Assembly: GCF_017696015.1 (NCBI RefSeq)
Contig: NZ_JAAORL010000002.1
Location: 372,001-436,000 of the forward strand
Direction: 5' to 3'
DNA from: Prochlorococcus marinus CUG1415
Lineage (GTDB): Bacteria > Cyanobacteriota > Cyanobacteriia > PCC-6307 > Cyanobiaceae
Length of the DNA stretch: 64,000 nt
Part shown: positions 38,557 through 47,518 of the stretch, piece by piece
How positions within the stretch are numbered: position 1 is the stretch's first letter
How the letters are laid out: each line of letters begins with the position of its first letter
Translations under genes and position numbers: made by a program
The notes under the pieces: model-generated
The model's database searches: none
What the model saw: the letters and a program-made list of their open reading frames with translations, nothing else
Told to the model about the DNA's origin: nothing

Positions 38557-41283
38557 TTAAGAATTATTTTCAATTCTTTTTGTCGCAGGATTAATATCTT
38601 CAGAGACTTTTATAAGATCATTAGATTCAGAAACAGGAAAACGATTAATAGCTTTTAATGCTAACTTTGCTTTGCTTTTTAATTTATTACTAACACCAAT
38701 ACAGTATTGCACTTGAGAAAGTACATCAATTGATCTTCTAATAATCCTCACTACATCACCTTCGTCTAATGAAGAATTAAAAACCAAATCTTTCCATTTT
38801 TTTCCCCTTGCCCATTCAGAAATAATTCCAGTCAACTCTGTTTCTAAATAAATAGGAATTTCAATATGAAACTTATTTTGTTGAGAAGCGACTAATTTTC
38901 TTAAACCATCTAATTCATTAAAAACATCTATTACCTTTAAAGAAGGCTTGAAATTACACCAAAGATTAGGCCTCCTTACATCAACACATATAGCTTGAAT
39001 AATTGCAGCTAAATCAGGAGGATCTAAATCGTCTAAATAACCACTAACTAAAACAAGACCAATCCATAATTCATTTTCACTTCTTATGGCACCAACTGTT
39101 TGTCCAACTTCTGTCAATTCCAAATTATTTAAACAACCGAAATGATTCAAAATTTTAATCAAATCAGTAAAAGTTCTCCAGTTATGATTTTCTTTATCCT
39201 CAAGCAGTTTTTTTCTCATATTTATTTCTTGTTCAACATCAATAATTCTTTTTCTATATTTCTTTAATTTCCTGGAGTCTCCAAATCTATGTGCGGGATG
39301 ATCAGTAACTGTTTCTTCTAAATTATTAATTTGTTGCTGTTGTGCCAAAACCTCCGTTGTCAGATCATATTGTGGAGTTTGTAAATCATTTTTTTTAGAA
39401 ACTTCTAAAATTCGATCAGCATAACACTGCGACATATCATCTCCCCTAAATACCTCTCCAGAAAAATACATCTTTGGCACTTCAAGTCCTAAGACATCAA
39501 TTGCATCCAAATCATTAAAAATACTTACTATGTGGGAGGGTTTTATAAGAATAAATAAATTATCAATTGTCAAACACAATAAACTCTTAATTTTCTGGGA
39601 TTCATATATTTTCTGACAAATTAATCCTGGAACAATTTTTCTTTTAATTTGAGGAGCTTTGATTGAAATTAAGCTTCCATCTTTAATATATGGTAGTGCA
39701 TTAGTTATCTCTTCTGATAATTTTTCTGCCGCTTGTTTTTCTAAAATTTTCAAGAGTCTTCTCTCTTCTTTAAGACGATTTTTTAACTTTTCGTAGGCAT
39801 CAAAATCTTTCCATGAGACGTTAGATGTGATTTTTTTTAATTCAATTAAATCCTTATTTAAATTTTCAAGAATTATATTCTCACCTGAGGATTCACCTAA
39901 ATATAAAAAACTACCAAAACTTCTTTTAATTAATTCTTTAGACTTCTCTAAAGTATAACTTTGTAAAAGATTAAGTACCATTCCATAACTAGGAGTGAAT
40001 TGACTTTCTAAAGAATTTGGTTTGCTAATAGCTAGTGCACTAGCTTCTTTAGCACCTTCGAATCTTGTTTGTAATGTAACAACATATCCTTGGGTATCTT
40101 TTCCTCTTCTTCCAGCTCTTCCTGACATTTGCAAAAATTCACTGCTAAATAATAATCTATGCCCATCTTCTGTCCTTTTTGATAAAGAAGAAATAACAGT
40201 TGTTCTTGCGGGCATATTAATTCCTGCAGCAAGAGTTTCTGTTGCAAAAACAACTTTTATCAAGCCTTGCTGAAATAATTCCTCAACCAATTCTTTCCAT
40301 GCAGGCAATAATCCAGCATGGTGAGATGCAATACCTCGTTTTAATGCCTCGCATTGAGATTTATCTTTAATTGCCTCTTGATTATTTTTAAGATAAACAT
40401 CTAATTTTTGGGATATCATATTTGCTTCTGAATAACTTACTAAAGTTAAGTCTTTTATATTCTCAATAGCCTTATCACAGCCTCTTCTACTAAAAATAAA
40501 ATAAATAGCTGGCAACATATTTCGTTCAGCTAATTTCGAGATCACAAAGCCAATTGAGGGAGACTTTGGTTGCATTATCCTGCCCACTTTTCCTCTCATT
40601 TTCTGCCCTTTAGGAGCTCTCCAAATCTTACAGTTTGGATGAATTCCATTACCCTTATTATTTAAAAGTGGATGGAGGCCTTTAATACTACAAAAAATAA
40701 AATCAAGTGGGACTGGTCTCTTATCACTATTAATTAGTACTGTGGGGCCATGAACTTTTTCTATCCAATTTTGTAGTTGATCTGCATTGGCTATTGTTGC
40801 TGATAAAGCTATTATTTGAGTTCTAGTAGGGCAATGGATTATAGTTTCTTCCCAAACTGTGCCTCTTTGGGGGTCATTCATATAATGACATTCATCAAGA
40901 ATCAAAGATTCTAAATTTTCTAAGGGATCATCAAATTCATCAAATTCGCCATAAAGCATGTTCCTAAAAATCTCAGTCGTCATAACTAAGATTGGTGCTT
41001 CTCTATTTATACTTATATCTCCAGTTAAAAGACCAACTTTATTCTCACCATATTGATTAGCAAAATCTCTAAACTTTTGATTTGATAGGGCTTTTAAAGG
41101 TGTTGTATAAAAAACTCTGCTGTCATGAGATAAGCCTCTATATATAGCAAATTCTCCTATCAATGTTTTACCCGAACCTGTTGGTGCCGTTAAAACAACA
41201 GAATTTCCGCTATTAATAGCTCGGATTGCTTCTAATTGGAAATCATCTAGCGGAAAGGGGAAATATTCCTCTAAATTAAGCAA
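38557..41283 (-). CDS. Ski2-like DExH RNA helicase with DSHCT domain
   Basis: A 908-residue superfamily 2 helicase. Motifs are VVLTAPTGSGKTLIGEFAIY (29-48, I), LILDECHYMNDP (about 127, II), ALSATIAN (about 158, III) and EFLQMSGRAGRRGKDTQGYV (about 386-405, VI). The C-terminal third carries the DSHCT region found in Ski2/Mtr4-type RNA helicases (LGLEVPKMYF onward). Cyanobacterial homologues are thought to act in RNA metabolism, perhaps with RNases. It is divergent from bioF. Confidence 0.9.
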   Translation of the reverse strand: MLNLEEYFPFPLDDFQLEAIRAINSGNSVVLTAPTGSGKTLIGEFAIYRGLSHDSRVFYTTPLKALSNQKFRDFANQYGENKVGLLTGDISINREAPILVMTTEIFRNMLYGEFDEFDDPLENLESLILDECHYMNDPQRGTVWEETIIHCPTRTQIIALSATIANADQLQNWIEKVHGPTVLINSDKRPVPLDFIFCSIKGLHPLLNNKGNGIHPNCKIWRAPKGQKMRGKVGRIMQPKSPSIGFVISKLAERNMLPAIYFIFSRRGCDKAIENIKDLTLVSYSEANMISQKLDVYLKNNQEAIKDKSQCEALKRGIASHHAGLLPAWKELVEELFQQGLIKVVFATETLAAGINMPARTTVISSLSKRTEDGHRLLFSSEFLQMSGRAGRRGKDTQGYVVTLQTRFEGAKEASALAISKPNSLESQFTPSYGMVLNLLQSYTLEKSKELIKRSFGSFLYLGESSGENIILENLNKDLIELKKITSNVSWKDFDAYEKLKNRLKEERRLLKILEKQAAEKLSEEITNALPYIKDGSLISIKAPQIKRKIVPGLICQKIYESQKIKSLLCLTIDNLFILIKPSHIVSIFNDLDAIDVLGLEVPKMYFSGEVFRGDDMSQCYADRILEVSKKNDLQTPQYDLTTEVLAQQQQINNLEETVTDHPAHRFGDSRKLKKYRKRIIDVEQEINMRKKLLEDKENHNWRTFTDLIKILNHFGCLNNLELTEVGQTVGAIRSENELWIGLVLVSGYLDDLDPPDLAAIIQAICVDVRRPNLWCNFKPSLKVIDVFNELDGLRKLVASQQNKFHIEIPIYLETELTGIISEWARGKKWKDLVFNSSLDEGDVVRIIRRSIDVLSQVQYCIGVSNKLKSKAKLALKAINRFPVSESNDLIKVSEDINPATKRIENNS

Positions 41284-41422
41284 TAATTGTGATTGAAGAG
41301 AGGATGAGTTAACTTCTTAATATATGATCTATATAGATATTAATAAACAAAAAATACCTTGCAAACTTTAATAGTAAATCTAAATCTTTTTAATTAAATC
41401 CACTATATTTTATTTTGCCAAA

Positions 41423-42562
41423 ATGAAAAAAATAAAAATTCCAAAAAATAGAATCCGTAAATTAAAAACATTTTCTTTAGGTAAAAAATCATTCGAACTT
41501 CTAAGTTTAAATTCGCAAAATAAAAAACTTATAGACTTATGTAGTAATGATTATTTTGGATTAAGTAGAGACAAGGATTTAATAAAAGCTGCTTACGAAA
41601 TAAGCATTTTAGAAGGTATTGGTTCAGGAAGCTCAAGGTTTATTACAGGTTCAAGACCAATACATAAATTATTAGAGACAGAACTTGCCAAGTGGCTTGA
41701 TCAAGAGAAAGTATTACTTTTCCCAAGCGGATTTCAAGCAAATATAGCCGCTATCCAAGCTTTAGCAAACAGAAATAGTATCGTAATAGCAGATAAATTG
41801 ATCCATAACTCTTTATTGGTGGGAGTTAAAGCTGCTCAAGCAAAACTAGTTCGATTTTCACACAATAATTTAAAAGATTTAGAAGACAAAATTATAAAAT
41901 CTAACCCCACAAAAAATTCCATTTTAGTTGTTGTCGAATCTCTTTATAGCATGGAGGGCTCAATTGCTCCGCTCAGAGAAATAACGGAAATTTGCAAAAA
42001 AAATAGTGTGCAATTATTAGTTGACGAAGCCCATGCAATTGGGATCTTGGGCCCTGAAGGGAGGGGTTTAAGTTTTAATTGCCGTTCAGATATAACTATA
42101 ATTACTGGAACTTTTGGAAAAGCATTTGGAAGCGGTGGAGCTTTCATAGCTTCCAATTCAGAAATTGGTGAATATCTTATCCAAACAAGTGGTGCATTTA
42201 GGTACACAACCGCTCTTGCGCCATCTTTAGCTGCTGGAGCGCTAGAAGGCTTGAAAAAAATTTTAGAAAATAAAGAATGGGGTAATGATTTGTTATCTTC
42301 TGCGAAGATATGGAAAGATGAAATTATTAAAAATTTTAGTTTTCCAGTTCAGGGAGATTCTCACATTTTATCAATTATTGTTGGCCAAGAAGAGAAGGCA
42401 ATTTATCTCCAAAAATATCTTGAGGAAAATGGGTTTTTAGCAATTGCGATAAGACCTCCTACTGTACCAGTTGGGCAATCAAGAATTAGAATAACAATAA
42501 GAAGAAACTTAGATTTTAATCTGCTAAAAAATTTCATTGCAGTATTAAAAGATTTTAAATGA
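41423..42562 (+). CDS. bioF: 8-amino-7-oxononanoate synthase
   Basis: A 379-residue PLP enzyme of the alpha-oxoamine synthase family. Signatures are CSNDYFGLSRDKDLIKAA (about 41-58), GSGSSRFITGSRPIHKLLE (about 72-90), LLVDEAHAIGILGPEGRG and the PLP Lys in ITGTFGKAFGSGGAF (about 232-246). It joins pimeloyl-ACP with alanine in biotin synthesis. It opens the cluster bioF-bioK-bioC-bioD-bioA, and its stop overlaps the next start by four bases. Confidence 0.95.
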   Translation: MKKIKIPKNRIRKLKTFSLGKKSFELLSLNSQNKKLIDLCSNDYFGLSRDKDLIKAAYEISILEGIGSGSSRFITGSRPIHKLLETELAKWLDQEKVLLFPSGFQANIAAIQALANRNSIVIADKLIHNSLLVGVKAAQAKLVRFSHNNLKDLEDKIIKSNPTKNSILVVVESLYSMEGSIAPLREITEICKKNSVQLLVDEAHAIGILGPEGRGLSFNCRSDITIITGTFGKAFGSGGAFIASNSEIGEYLIQTSGAFRYTTALAPSLAAGALEGLKKILENKEWGNDLLSSAKIWKDEIIKNFSFPVQGDSHILSIIVGQEEKAIYLQKYLEENGFLAIAIRPPTVPVGQSRIRITIRRNLDFNLLKNFIAVLKDFK

Positions 42563-43263
42563 AACAAATTATTACTCAACATGGGTGGGGACTAAATAAA
42601 TATTTCTGGGATGATTATAAAGTTGATTTTTTAAATAATAATTGGCATTGGCAAGATAATGAAAGGGGCTATTTTTCAACAAAAAATTATCAAGCAAAAT
42701 GGATTAAAAGCGAATCTAAAAAAGAAATCAGAATGACTTTATGCCATTCATTTGGTTTTCATTTAATGCAAAAAAAAATCTTAAAAGAAGCAACTCATAT
42801 TGTTCTTATAAATTCTTTTAATAATTTTCTTCCTTTAAGTAATAAGAGAAACTTTATTTTGAGGTCTCTAAAAAGAATGGAAACAAAAATCATAAAAGAT
42901 GAACCTAAGGAAATGTTGAAAGAATTTATACATAGATCATTTATGCCAAATCATATGAATAATAGTTTTAAAAATATCTTTTATAAAAGTTTAGAGAGTT
43001 TAAATAAAACTCTTCTTTTAGGTGATTTAAAACAACTTTACATCAATAGAGATTTTCCAGTATTTTTAAGAAAAGATTGCAAAATTATTTTTATAAAATC
43101 AGAAAATGATTTGATTCTTGACAACGAATCAAATAATAACTTTTTATATTTATTGAATAGAACACTTGATAGGAAGCCAATATTAATTAAATTAGCTCAA
43201 CAAGGTCATTGCTTGAATAATTTAAATTTATACGAGATCTTACTTAATAGACTTAATGATTGA
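42559..43263 (+). CDS. bioK: BioK-like pimeloyl-ACP methyl ester esterase (alpha/beta hydrolase)
   Basis: A 234-residue divergent alpha/beta hydrolase. HGWGLNKYFW (8-17) is an oxyanion-hole-like start. LCHSFGFHLM (about 61-70) holds the nucleophile Ser in a degenerate elbow, and QQGHCLNN (about 215) supplies the catalytic His. BioK was described as the picocyanobacterial replacement of BioH, removing the methyl group that BioC adds. The position between bioF and bioC, with overlapping start and stop codons, strongly supports this role even though sequence conservation is modest. Confidence 0.8.
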   Translation: MKQIITQHGWGLNKYFWDDYKVDFLNNNWHWQDNERGYFSTKNYQAKWIKSESKKEIRMTLCHSFGFHLMQKKILKEATHIVLINSFNNFLPLSNKRNFILRSLKRMETKIIKDEPKEMLKEFIHRSFMPNHMNNSFKNIFYKSLESLNKTLLLGDLKQLYINRDFPVFLRKDCKIIFIKSENDLILDNESNNNFLYLLNRTLDRKPILIKLAQQGHCLNNLNLYEILLNRLND

Positions 43264-44026
43264 AATGGATAGTAAAAAGTGGAATGAGAAAATAAAAAAT
43301 AATTTCAATGATGCTGCATATCGGTATTTCAAGCATTCAAATATTCAGAAATTTTTTGCAAAAAAGATTGTTCAATTTATCAAAGAATTAAATCCCCAAA
43401 AAAAAGGTGAATGGATGGATCTAGGTTCAGGACCAGGAATATTAGCTGATGAAATAGAAAAAAAATTTTCTTCCCAAAAAGTATCCAGAATTGATTTCAG
43501 CAAAAAAATGCTTCTTGAGAATAAATTATCTAGTAAAAAAATTTTATGGGATTTGAATAATGATTTACCTTCTGAAATCAATAACTGTTCTCTATTAACA
43601 TCTAACTTTTGCATCCATTGGTTAAACAACCCAGAAAAGATACTAAAAAATTGGTTTAGTAGATTAATATCTGGAGGTTTTTTAATCATTTCATATCCAA
43701 CAAAAAATTGTTTTCCTGAATGGAAAGATACTTGTAGAAAAATTGATATTGAATATAGTGGTCTTAATTTCCTTTGCTCTAAAGAATTATTAAAAGATTT
43801 CAAATCAACTGAAATTCATTATTCAGAAAAGTTTAATTATCTTGAAAATTTTGAAGATGTATTTAAGCTTTTTAGAAGCATTAAAAATGTAGGGGCACAA
43901 TCAACAAATTGTAAACGCAAAACAGTGAAGGAGTTAAAAAAAATTCAAAAGTTTTGGCCAAAGAATTACAATAATACAGTGAACCTTTCATGGCAAATTG
44001 AGATTCAAATCATAAAGAAATTATGA
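43256..44026 (+). CDS. bioC: Malonyl-ACP O-methyltransferase
   Basis: A 256-residue SAM methyltransferase. The SAM motif is EWMDLGSGPGILADEIEKKF (about 53-72), followed by a BioC-like NNCSLLTSNFCIHWLNNPEK (about 105-124). BioC methylates malonyl-ACP so fatty acid synthesis can extend it to pimeloyl-ACP. The start is either the ATG at 43256 (8-base overlap with bioK) or the ATG at 43265; the first is used here. Its stop overlaps the bioD start. Confidence 0.92.
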   Translation: MIEMDSKKWNEKIKNNFNDAAYRYFKHSNIQKFFAKKIVQFIKELNPQKKGEWMDLGSGPGILADEIEKKFSSQKVSRIDFSKKMLLENKLSSKKILWDLNNDLPSEINNCSLLTSNFCIHWLNNPEKILKNWFSRLISGGFLIISYPTKNCFPEWKDTCRKIDIEYSGLNFLCSKELLKDFKSTEIHYSEKFNYLENFEDVFKLFRSIKNVGAQSTNCKRKTVKELKKIQKFWPKNYNNTVNLSWQIEIQIIKKL

Positions 44027-44688
44027 GTAGTCAGGATAGTATTTTCAAATTTATAATTTGTGGAACAGATACTGATATTGGAAAAACTTTAATAAGCTCT
44101 TTTTTTGTTAAAGGATTAAATTCCTTTTATTGGAAGCCTATTCAAAGTGGTATTGAATCGCACACTGATAGTCAAACTGTTGAAAAACTTGCACAAGTAA
44201 GTAAAGAGAAAATCATCAAAGAAGCTTATGTCTTTACAAAACCTCTATCTCCTCATTGGGCTGCTGAAATAGATCAAAAAACTATTAACTTTGACAAGTT
44301 GAGATTGCCAAAAGTGCAGGGCTCATTAATTGTAGAAACTGCAGGTGGATTAATGGTTCCAATAACACGCAATTTTTTGCAAATAGATCAAATAAAACAA
44401 TGGAATCTTCCGGTAATACTTGTATGTAAGAGCTCACTTGGGACTCTTAACCATACCCTGCTTAGTATTGAGGCCTTAAAACGAAGAAATATTGAGATTT
44501 TAGGTTTAGTAGTCAATGGCGAAAAACACCTAGATAATCCAAAAACTCTAGTTGATTTTAGTGGTATTCCGTTAATTACTGAATTTCCTTATATCAAAAA
44601 AATGGACTCAAATAATTTAGATATACTATGGAAAGAACTTGAAATTAAAAATAAGTTAATCTCACTTTTAAATTCCAAAATAAGTTAA
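44023..44688 (+). CDS. bioD: Dethiobiotin synthetase
   Basis: A 221-residue P-loop ATPase. The N-terminal motif FIICGTDTDIGKTLISSFFV (about 10-29) is the BioD nucleotide-binding loop, and FYWKPIQSGIESHTDSQTVE carries the catalytic Lys. VETAGGLMVPI is the usual GAGG-like motif. It closes the ureido ring from diaminononanoate, CO2 and ATP. bioA begins at the next base after its stop. Confidence 0.94.
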   Translation: MSSQDSIFKFIICGTDTDIGKTLISSFFVKGLNSFYWKPIQSGIESHTDSQTVEKLAQVSKEKIIKEAYVFTKPLSPHWAAEIDQKTINFDKLRLPKVQGSLIVETAGGLMVPITRNFLQIDQIKQWNLPVILVCKSSLGTLNHTLLSIEALKRRNIEILGLVVNGEKHLDNPKTLVDFSGIPLITEFPYIKKMDSNNLDILWKELEIKNKLISLLNSKIS

Positions 44689-45990
44689 ATGAAACCTTTG
44701 GATTCAAAAACTCCAAATCAAGATTGGCACCCAAATATTTGGCCACCTTTTACTCAAGTCAATAAGAGCAAACCGCAAATAGAAGTAACTCATGGTAAAG
44801 ATGCCCTCCTATTTACTAAAGATCCTAAAAAAGAGCTAATAGATGCAATTAGTAGTTGGTGGGTAACTCTTCATGGTCATAGCAACGAATATATTGCGGA
44901 TGCCATTTTCAATCAATCAAAAAAACTTGAGCAAGTTATATTTGCTGATTTTTTACATCCACAGGCAAAAAAATTGGCGGAAAGACTTAGTAAATTAACA
45001 AAACTAGAAAGATTATTCTTTTCTGATAACGGTTCTACTGCAGTGGAAGTCGCTTTAAAAATTGCCTTCCAATCATGGCAAAATAAAGGAGAGACAAGAA
45101 CTCAAATAGTAGCTTTTGATGGAGCCTATCATGGCGATACATTTGGAGCAATGGCTTTAGGTGAAAGAAATATTTTTAATGAGAATTTCGATAATCTTAT
45201 GTTCCCAGTTAGGAGAGTCCCATGGCCTTCAACTTGGATAAATGATGAAGAAGTAGAAAATAAAGAAAATGAGGCGATCCAAAAATTAGAAACTCTACTT
45301 AAAACTCCTACAGTAGCAGTTATCCTTGAGCCACTTGTTCAAGGAGCCGGAGGAATGAATATGGTTAGGCCTCAGTTTATAAAAAAAGTTTCAGAAATTA
45401 TAAAAAATAATAATTCTTTGTTAATTGCCGATGAAGTGTTGACTGGGTTTGGAAGATGTGGAAGCCTTTTTGCGTCTCAAAAGGCAAAAATCATTCCTGA
45501 TTTAATGAGTATTTCAAAAGGCTTAACTGGTGGATTTTTACCAATGGGAATAACTTTATGTAAAGAAAAAATTTTCCAATCCTTTATTGATGATTCCCCA
45601 AGAAAAACTTTTTGGCATGGACATAGTTTTACTGCTAATCCTTTAGGTTGTGCTGCGGCAAACGCTAGTCTTGATTTATTAGAAAAAGAACCACACAAAT
45701 ACCTTTCATTTGAAGAAAAACATTTATCTCATTTAATTAAATTTAAAAATTTACCTCATATAAAAAAGATAAGGGTATCCGGCACAATTGCTGCCTTCGA
45801 TTTAGATATTGGGAACAAAAAAGGTTATTTCAATAATATTGGGAAAGAAATAAAGAGTCTTGCAATGGAGCAAGGTTTATTTATTAGGCCCCTGGGAAAT
45901 GTTATTTATCTCTTGCCACCTCTCTGTATAACCGATGATCAATTAGAAAAAAGTTACTGGATAATAAGGCAAATCTTAGAAAATCTTTAG
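44689..45990 (+). CDS. bioA: Adenosylmethionine-8-amino-7-oxononanoate aminotransferase
   Basis: A 433-residue class III PLP aminotransferase. Signatures are SSWWVTLHGHSNEYIADAIF (about 54-73), FSDNGSTAVEVALKIAFQSW, DEVLTGFGRCGSLFA (about 248) and the PLP Lys in SISKGLTGGFLPMGI (about 272). It uses SAM as amino donor. Last gene of the biotin cluster. bioB, the final sulfur-insertion enzyme, is not in the window. Confidence 0.95.
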   Translation: MKPLDSKTPNQDWHPNIWPPFTQVNKSKPQIEVTHGKDALLFTKDPKKELIDAISSWWVTLHGHSNEYIADAIFNQSKKLEQVIFADFLHPQAKKLAERLSKLTKLERLFFSDNGSTAVEVALKIAFQSWQNKGETRTQIVAFDGAYHGDTFGAMALGERNIFNENFDNLMFPVRRVPWPSTWINDEEVENKENEAIQKLETLLKTPTVAVILEPLVQGAGGMNMVRPQFIKKVSEIIKNNNSLLIADEVLTGFGRCGSLFASQKAKIIPDLMSISKGLTGGFLPMGITLCKEKIFQSFIDDSPRKTFWHGHSFTANPLGCAAANASLDLLEKEPHKYLSFEEKHLSHLIKFKNLPHIKKIRVSGTIAAFDLDIGNKKGYFNNIGKEIKSLAMEQGLFIRPLGNVIYLLPPLCITDDQLEKSYWIIRQILENL

Positions 45991-45998
45991 ATAGAAAT

Positions 45999-46256
45999 TT
46001 AAGGTCCCTGCAGTATTGCATTTTCCACATCTTCTCTATTAATGCAATAGGAAAATAGTCTTTTAGTTTCTTGTCCTTCACTTTCCCAGATAACACTTAA
46101 ATCTTCTTGTTCAAAAATAATAGTTGCATTCCAATTTGAAAGTAACAGATACCATTTAGATGGATTATTAATATCCTTCACAGCACCTAAATCAGTGAGC
46201 CACAATTCCAATGTTTGCAATGAATTTTGATTAATAGGTTTTTTAGAGGGATTCAC
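45999..46256 (-). CDS. DUF3143 family protein
   Basis: An 85-residue soluble protein with LQTLELWLTDLGAVKDINNP and WNATIIFEQEDLSVIWESEG, as in the small cyanobacterial DUF3143 family. Function is unknown. It lies 16 bases downstream of a membrane J-domain gene on the same strand, so the two are likely co-transcribed. Confidence 0.8.
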   Translation of the reverse strand: MNPSKKPINQNSLQTLELWLTDLGAVKDINNPSKWYLLLSNWNATIIFEQEDLSVIWESEGQETKRLFSYCINREDVENAILQGP

Positions 46257-46272
46257 AGACTTTTTTAAATAA

Positions 46273-46713
46273 TTATTTAATTAGCCAAAGCGGGATTGTC
46301 TCTAATTCTTTTCCAGTAAAAGAAGCAATAAAAATTGAACAAATTAAACTTATAGAAATGATGATAATTAAAAGAAACAACGAAAACAATTCTCCACTTG
46401 AAAAAGGTCTTCTATTTCCTATTAAATTTTGATTATTAGAATCGATTACTAAATTGTTTAAAACGTTAGTATTATTTCTACTTCTAGAGTTTTCTTTTAG
46501 TTTGTCATCATATATTTTCCTTAAATTACTATTATTTAAATGTTCATAAGCTTCTAGAACTTCTTGAAATTTACTTTTAGCAACGTCTATTTCTAATGAA
46601 GTTGTATCAGGATGTAACTCAATAGAAAGTTTACAAAATGCCTTTCTTAATTCATTATTGGATGCATTTTCATTTACACCTAAAATTTTGTAATAGGAAG
46701 TTTCCCCTTTCAA
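46273..46713 (-). CDS. J-domain protein with C-terminal membrane anchor
   Basis: A 146-residue protein. Residues 5-70 are a J domain (SYYKILGVNENASNNELRKA; HPD motif intact in ELHPDTT near 34-36). A polar Asn-rich linker follows. The C-terminus has one long hydrophobic helix (about 108-130) and ends PLWLIK. It therefore presents an Hsp70-activating domain at a membrane. There are no Cys-rich or CTD regions, so it is a type III J-protein. A DnaK partner is expected; the Hsp70-like protein at 7.6 kb is one candidate. Confidence 0.88.
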   Translation of the reverse strand: MKGETSYYKILGVNENASNNELRKAFCKLSIELHPDTTSLEIDVAKSKFQEVLEAYEHLNNSNLRKIYDDKLKENSRSRNNTNVLNNLVIDSNNQNLIGNRRPFSSGELFSLFLLIIIISISLICSIFIASFTGKELETIPLWLIK

Positions 46714-46775
46714 AATAATCTTTTATTAATATTGTAATTCTAGTAAATTTTTACTAAATAGAATGTATTTAATGG

Positions 46776-47516
46776 ATGGTTAAAATTCATATTTACAACG
46801 AAATGAAAAAACAAAACATTCCAGAAGAAATTCTTTCCTTAATAACTGAAGAAGAAATAAATATGTTTCAAGAGTTACAAATTAAAATTAAAGAATTAAA
46901 TAATAAAACCAATCTCACAAGATTAACTGATGGGGATGATTATTGGGTATCTCAAGTTTTTGACAGCATTTGGCCATTTAAAGCTTTCACGAATATTAAT
47001 TTTGATAATAAAAGATTTTTAGATATTGGATCAGGCTGTGGCTTCCCAGGTTTAGCTTATGCCATAACTCATCCTAATTCTGAGATATACCTAATTGATT
47101 CTTTGAAAAAGAAAACAGATGCAATAAAAATTTTAGTTGAACAGATCAATTTCAAAAACAATATTCATGTAATCAATGATCGTATTGAGAACTTAGCCCA
47201 CCAATCGTCAATGAGAAATAATTTTAATATTGCAACAACTAGAGCGGTTAGTAATCCATCAACAGTTTCAGAATATATACTACCAATGTTAAAAAAAGAA
47301 GGGTTTGGAGTTTTATATTGTGGCAAATGGACGAATGAAGAAAGCAAAAATCTGGATAAAACTTTAGAAATATTAGAAGGGAAAGTTAAAGATAAAAAAG
47401 AGATATTATTACCAAGAAATAAAGGCACCCGAAATATTATTCTTATTCAACCAAAAAAATTTTGCCCTGAAATTTACCCAAGAAAAGTTGGCAAACCTGA
47501 GAAGAATCCATTATGA
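46776..47516 (+). CDS. rsmG: 16S rRNA 7-methylguanosine methyltransferase
   Basis: A 246-residue RsmG (GidB). The SAM-binding motif is RFLDIGSGCGFPGLAYAITH (about 83-102), and NLTRLTDGDDYWVSQVFDS (about 47) is the usual N-terminal RsmG signature, where most homologues have ...HxxDS. Here the family His is Gln-Val-Phe. It methylates G527 (E. coli number) in the 530 loop of 16S rRNA. It converges on the aldo/keto reductase with a 2-base gap. Confidence 0.93.
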   Translation: MVKIHIYNEMKKQNIPEEILSLITEEEINMFQELQIKIKELNNKTNLTRLTDGDDYWVSQVFDSIWPFKAFTNINFDNKRFLDIGSGCGFPGLAYAITHPNSEIYLIDSLKKKTDAIKILVEQINFKNNIHVINDRIENLAHQSSMRNNFNIATTRAVSNPSTVSEYILPMLKKEGFGVLYCGKWTNEESKNLDKTLEILEGKVKDKKEILLPRNKGTRNIILIQPKKFCPEIYPRKVGKPEKNPL

Positions 47517-47518
47517 GA

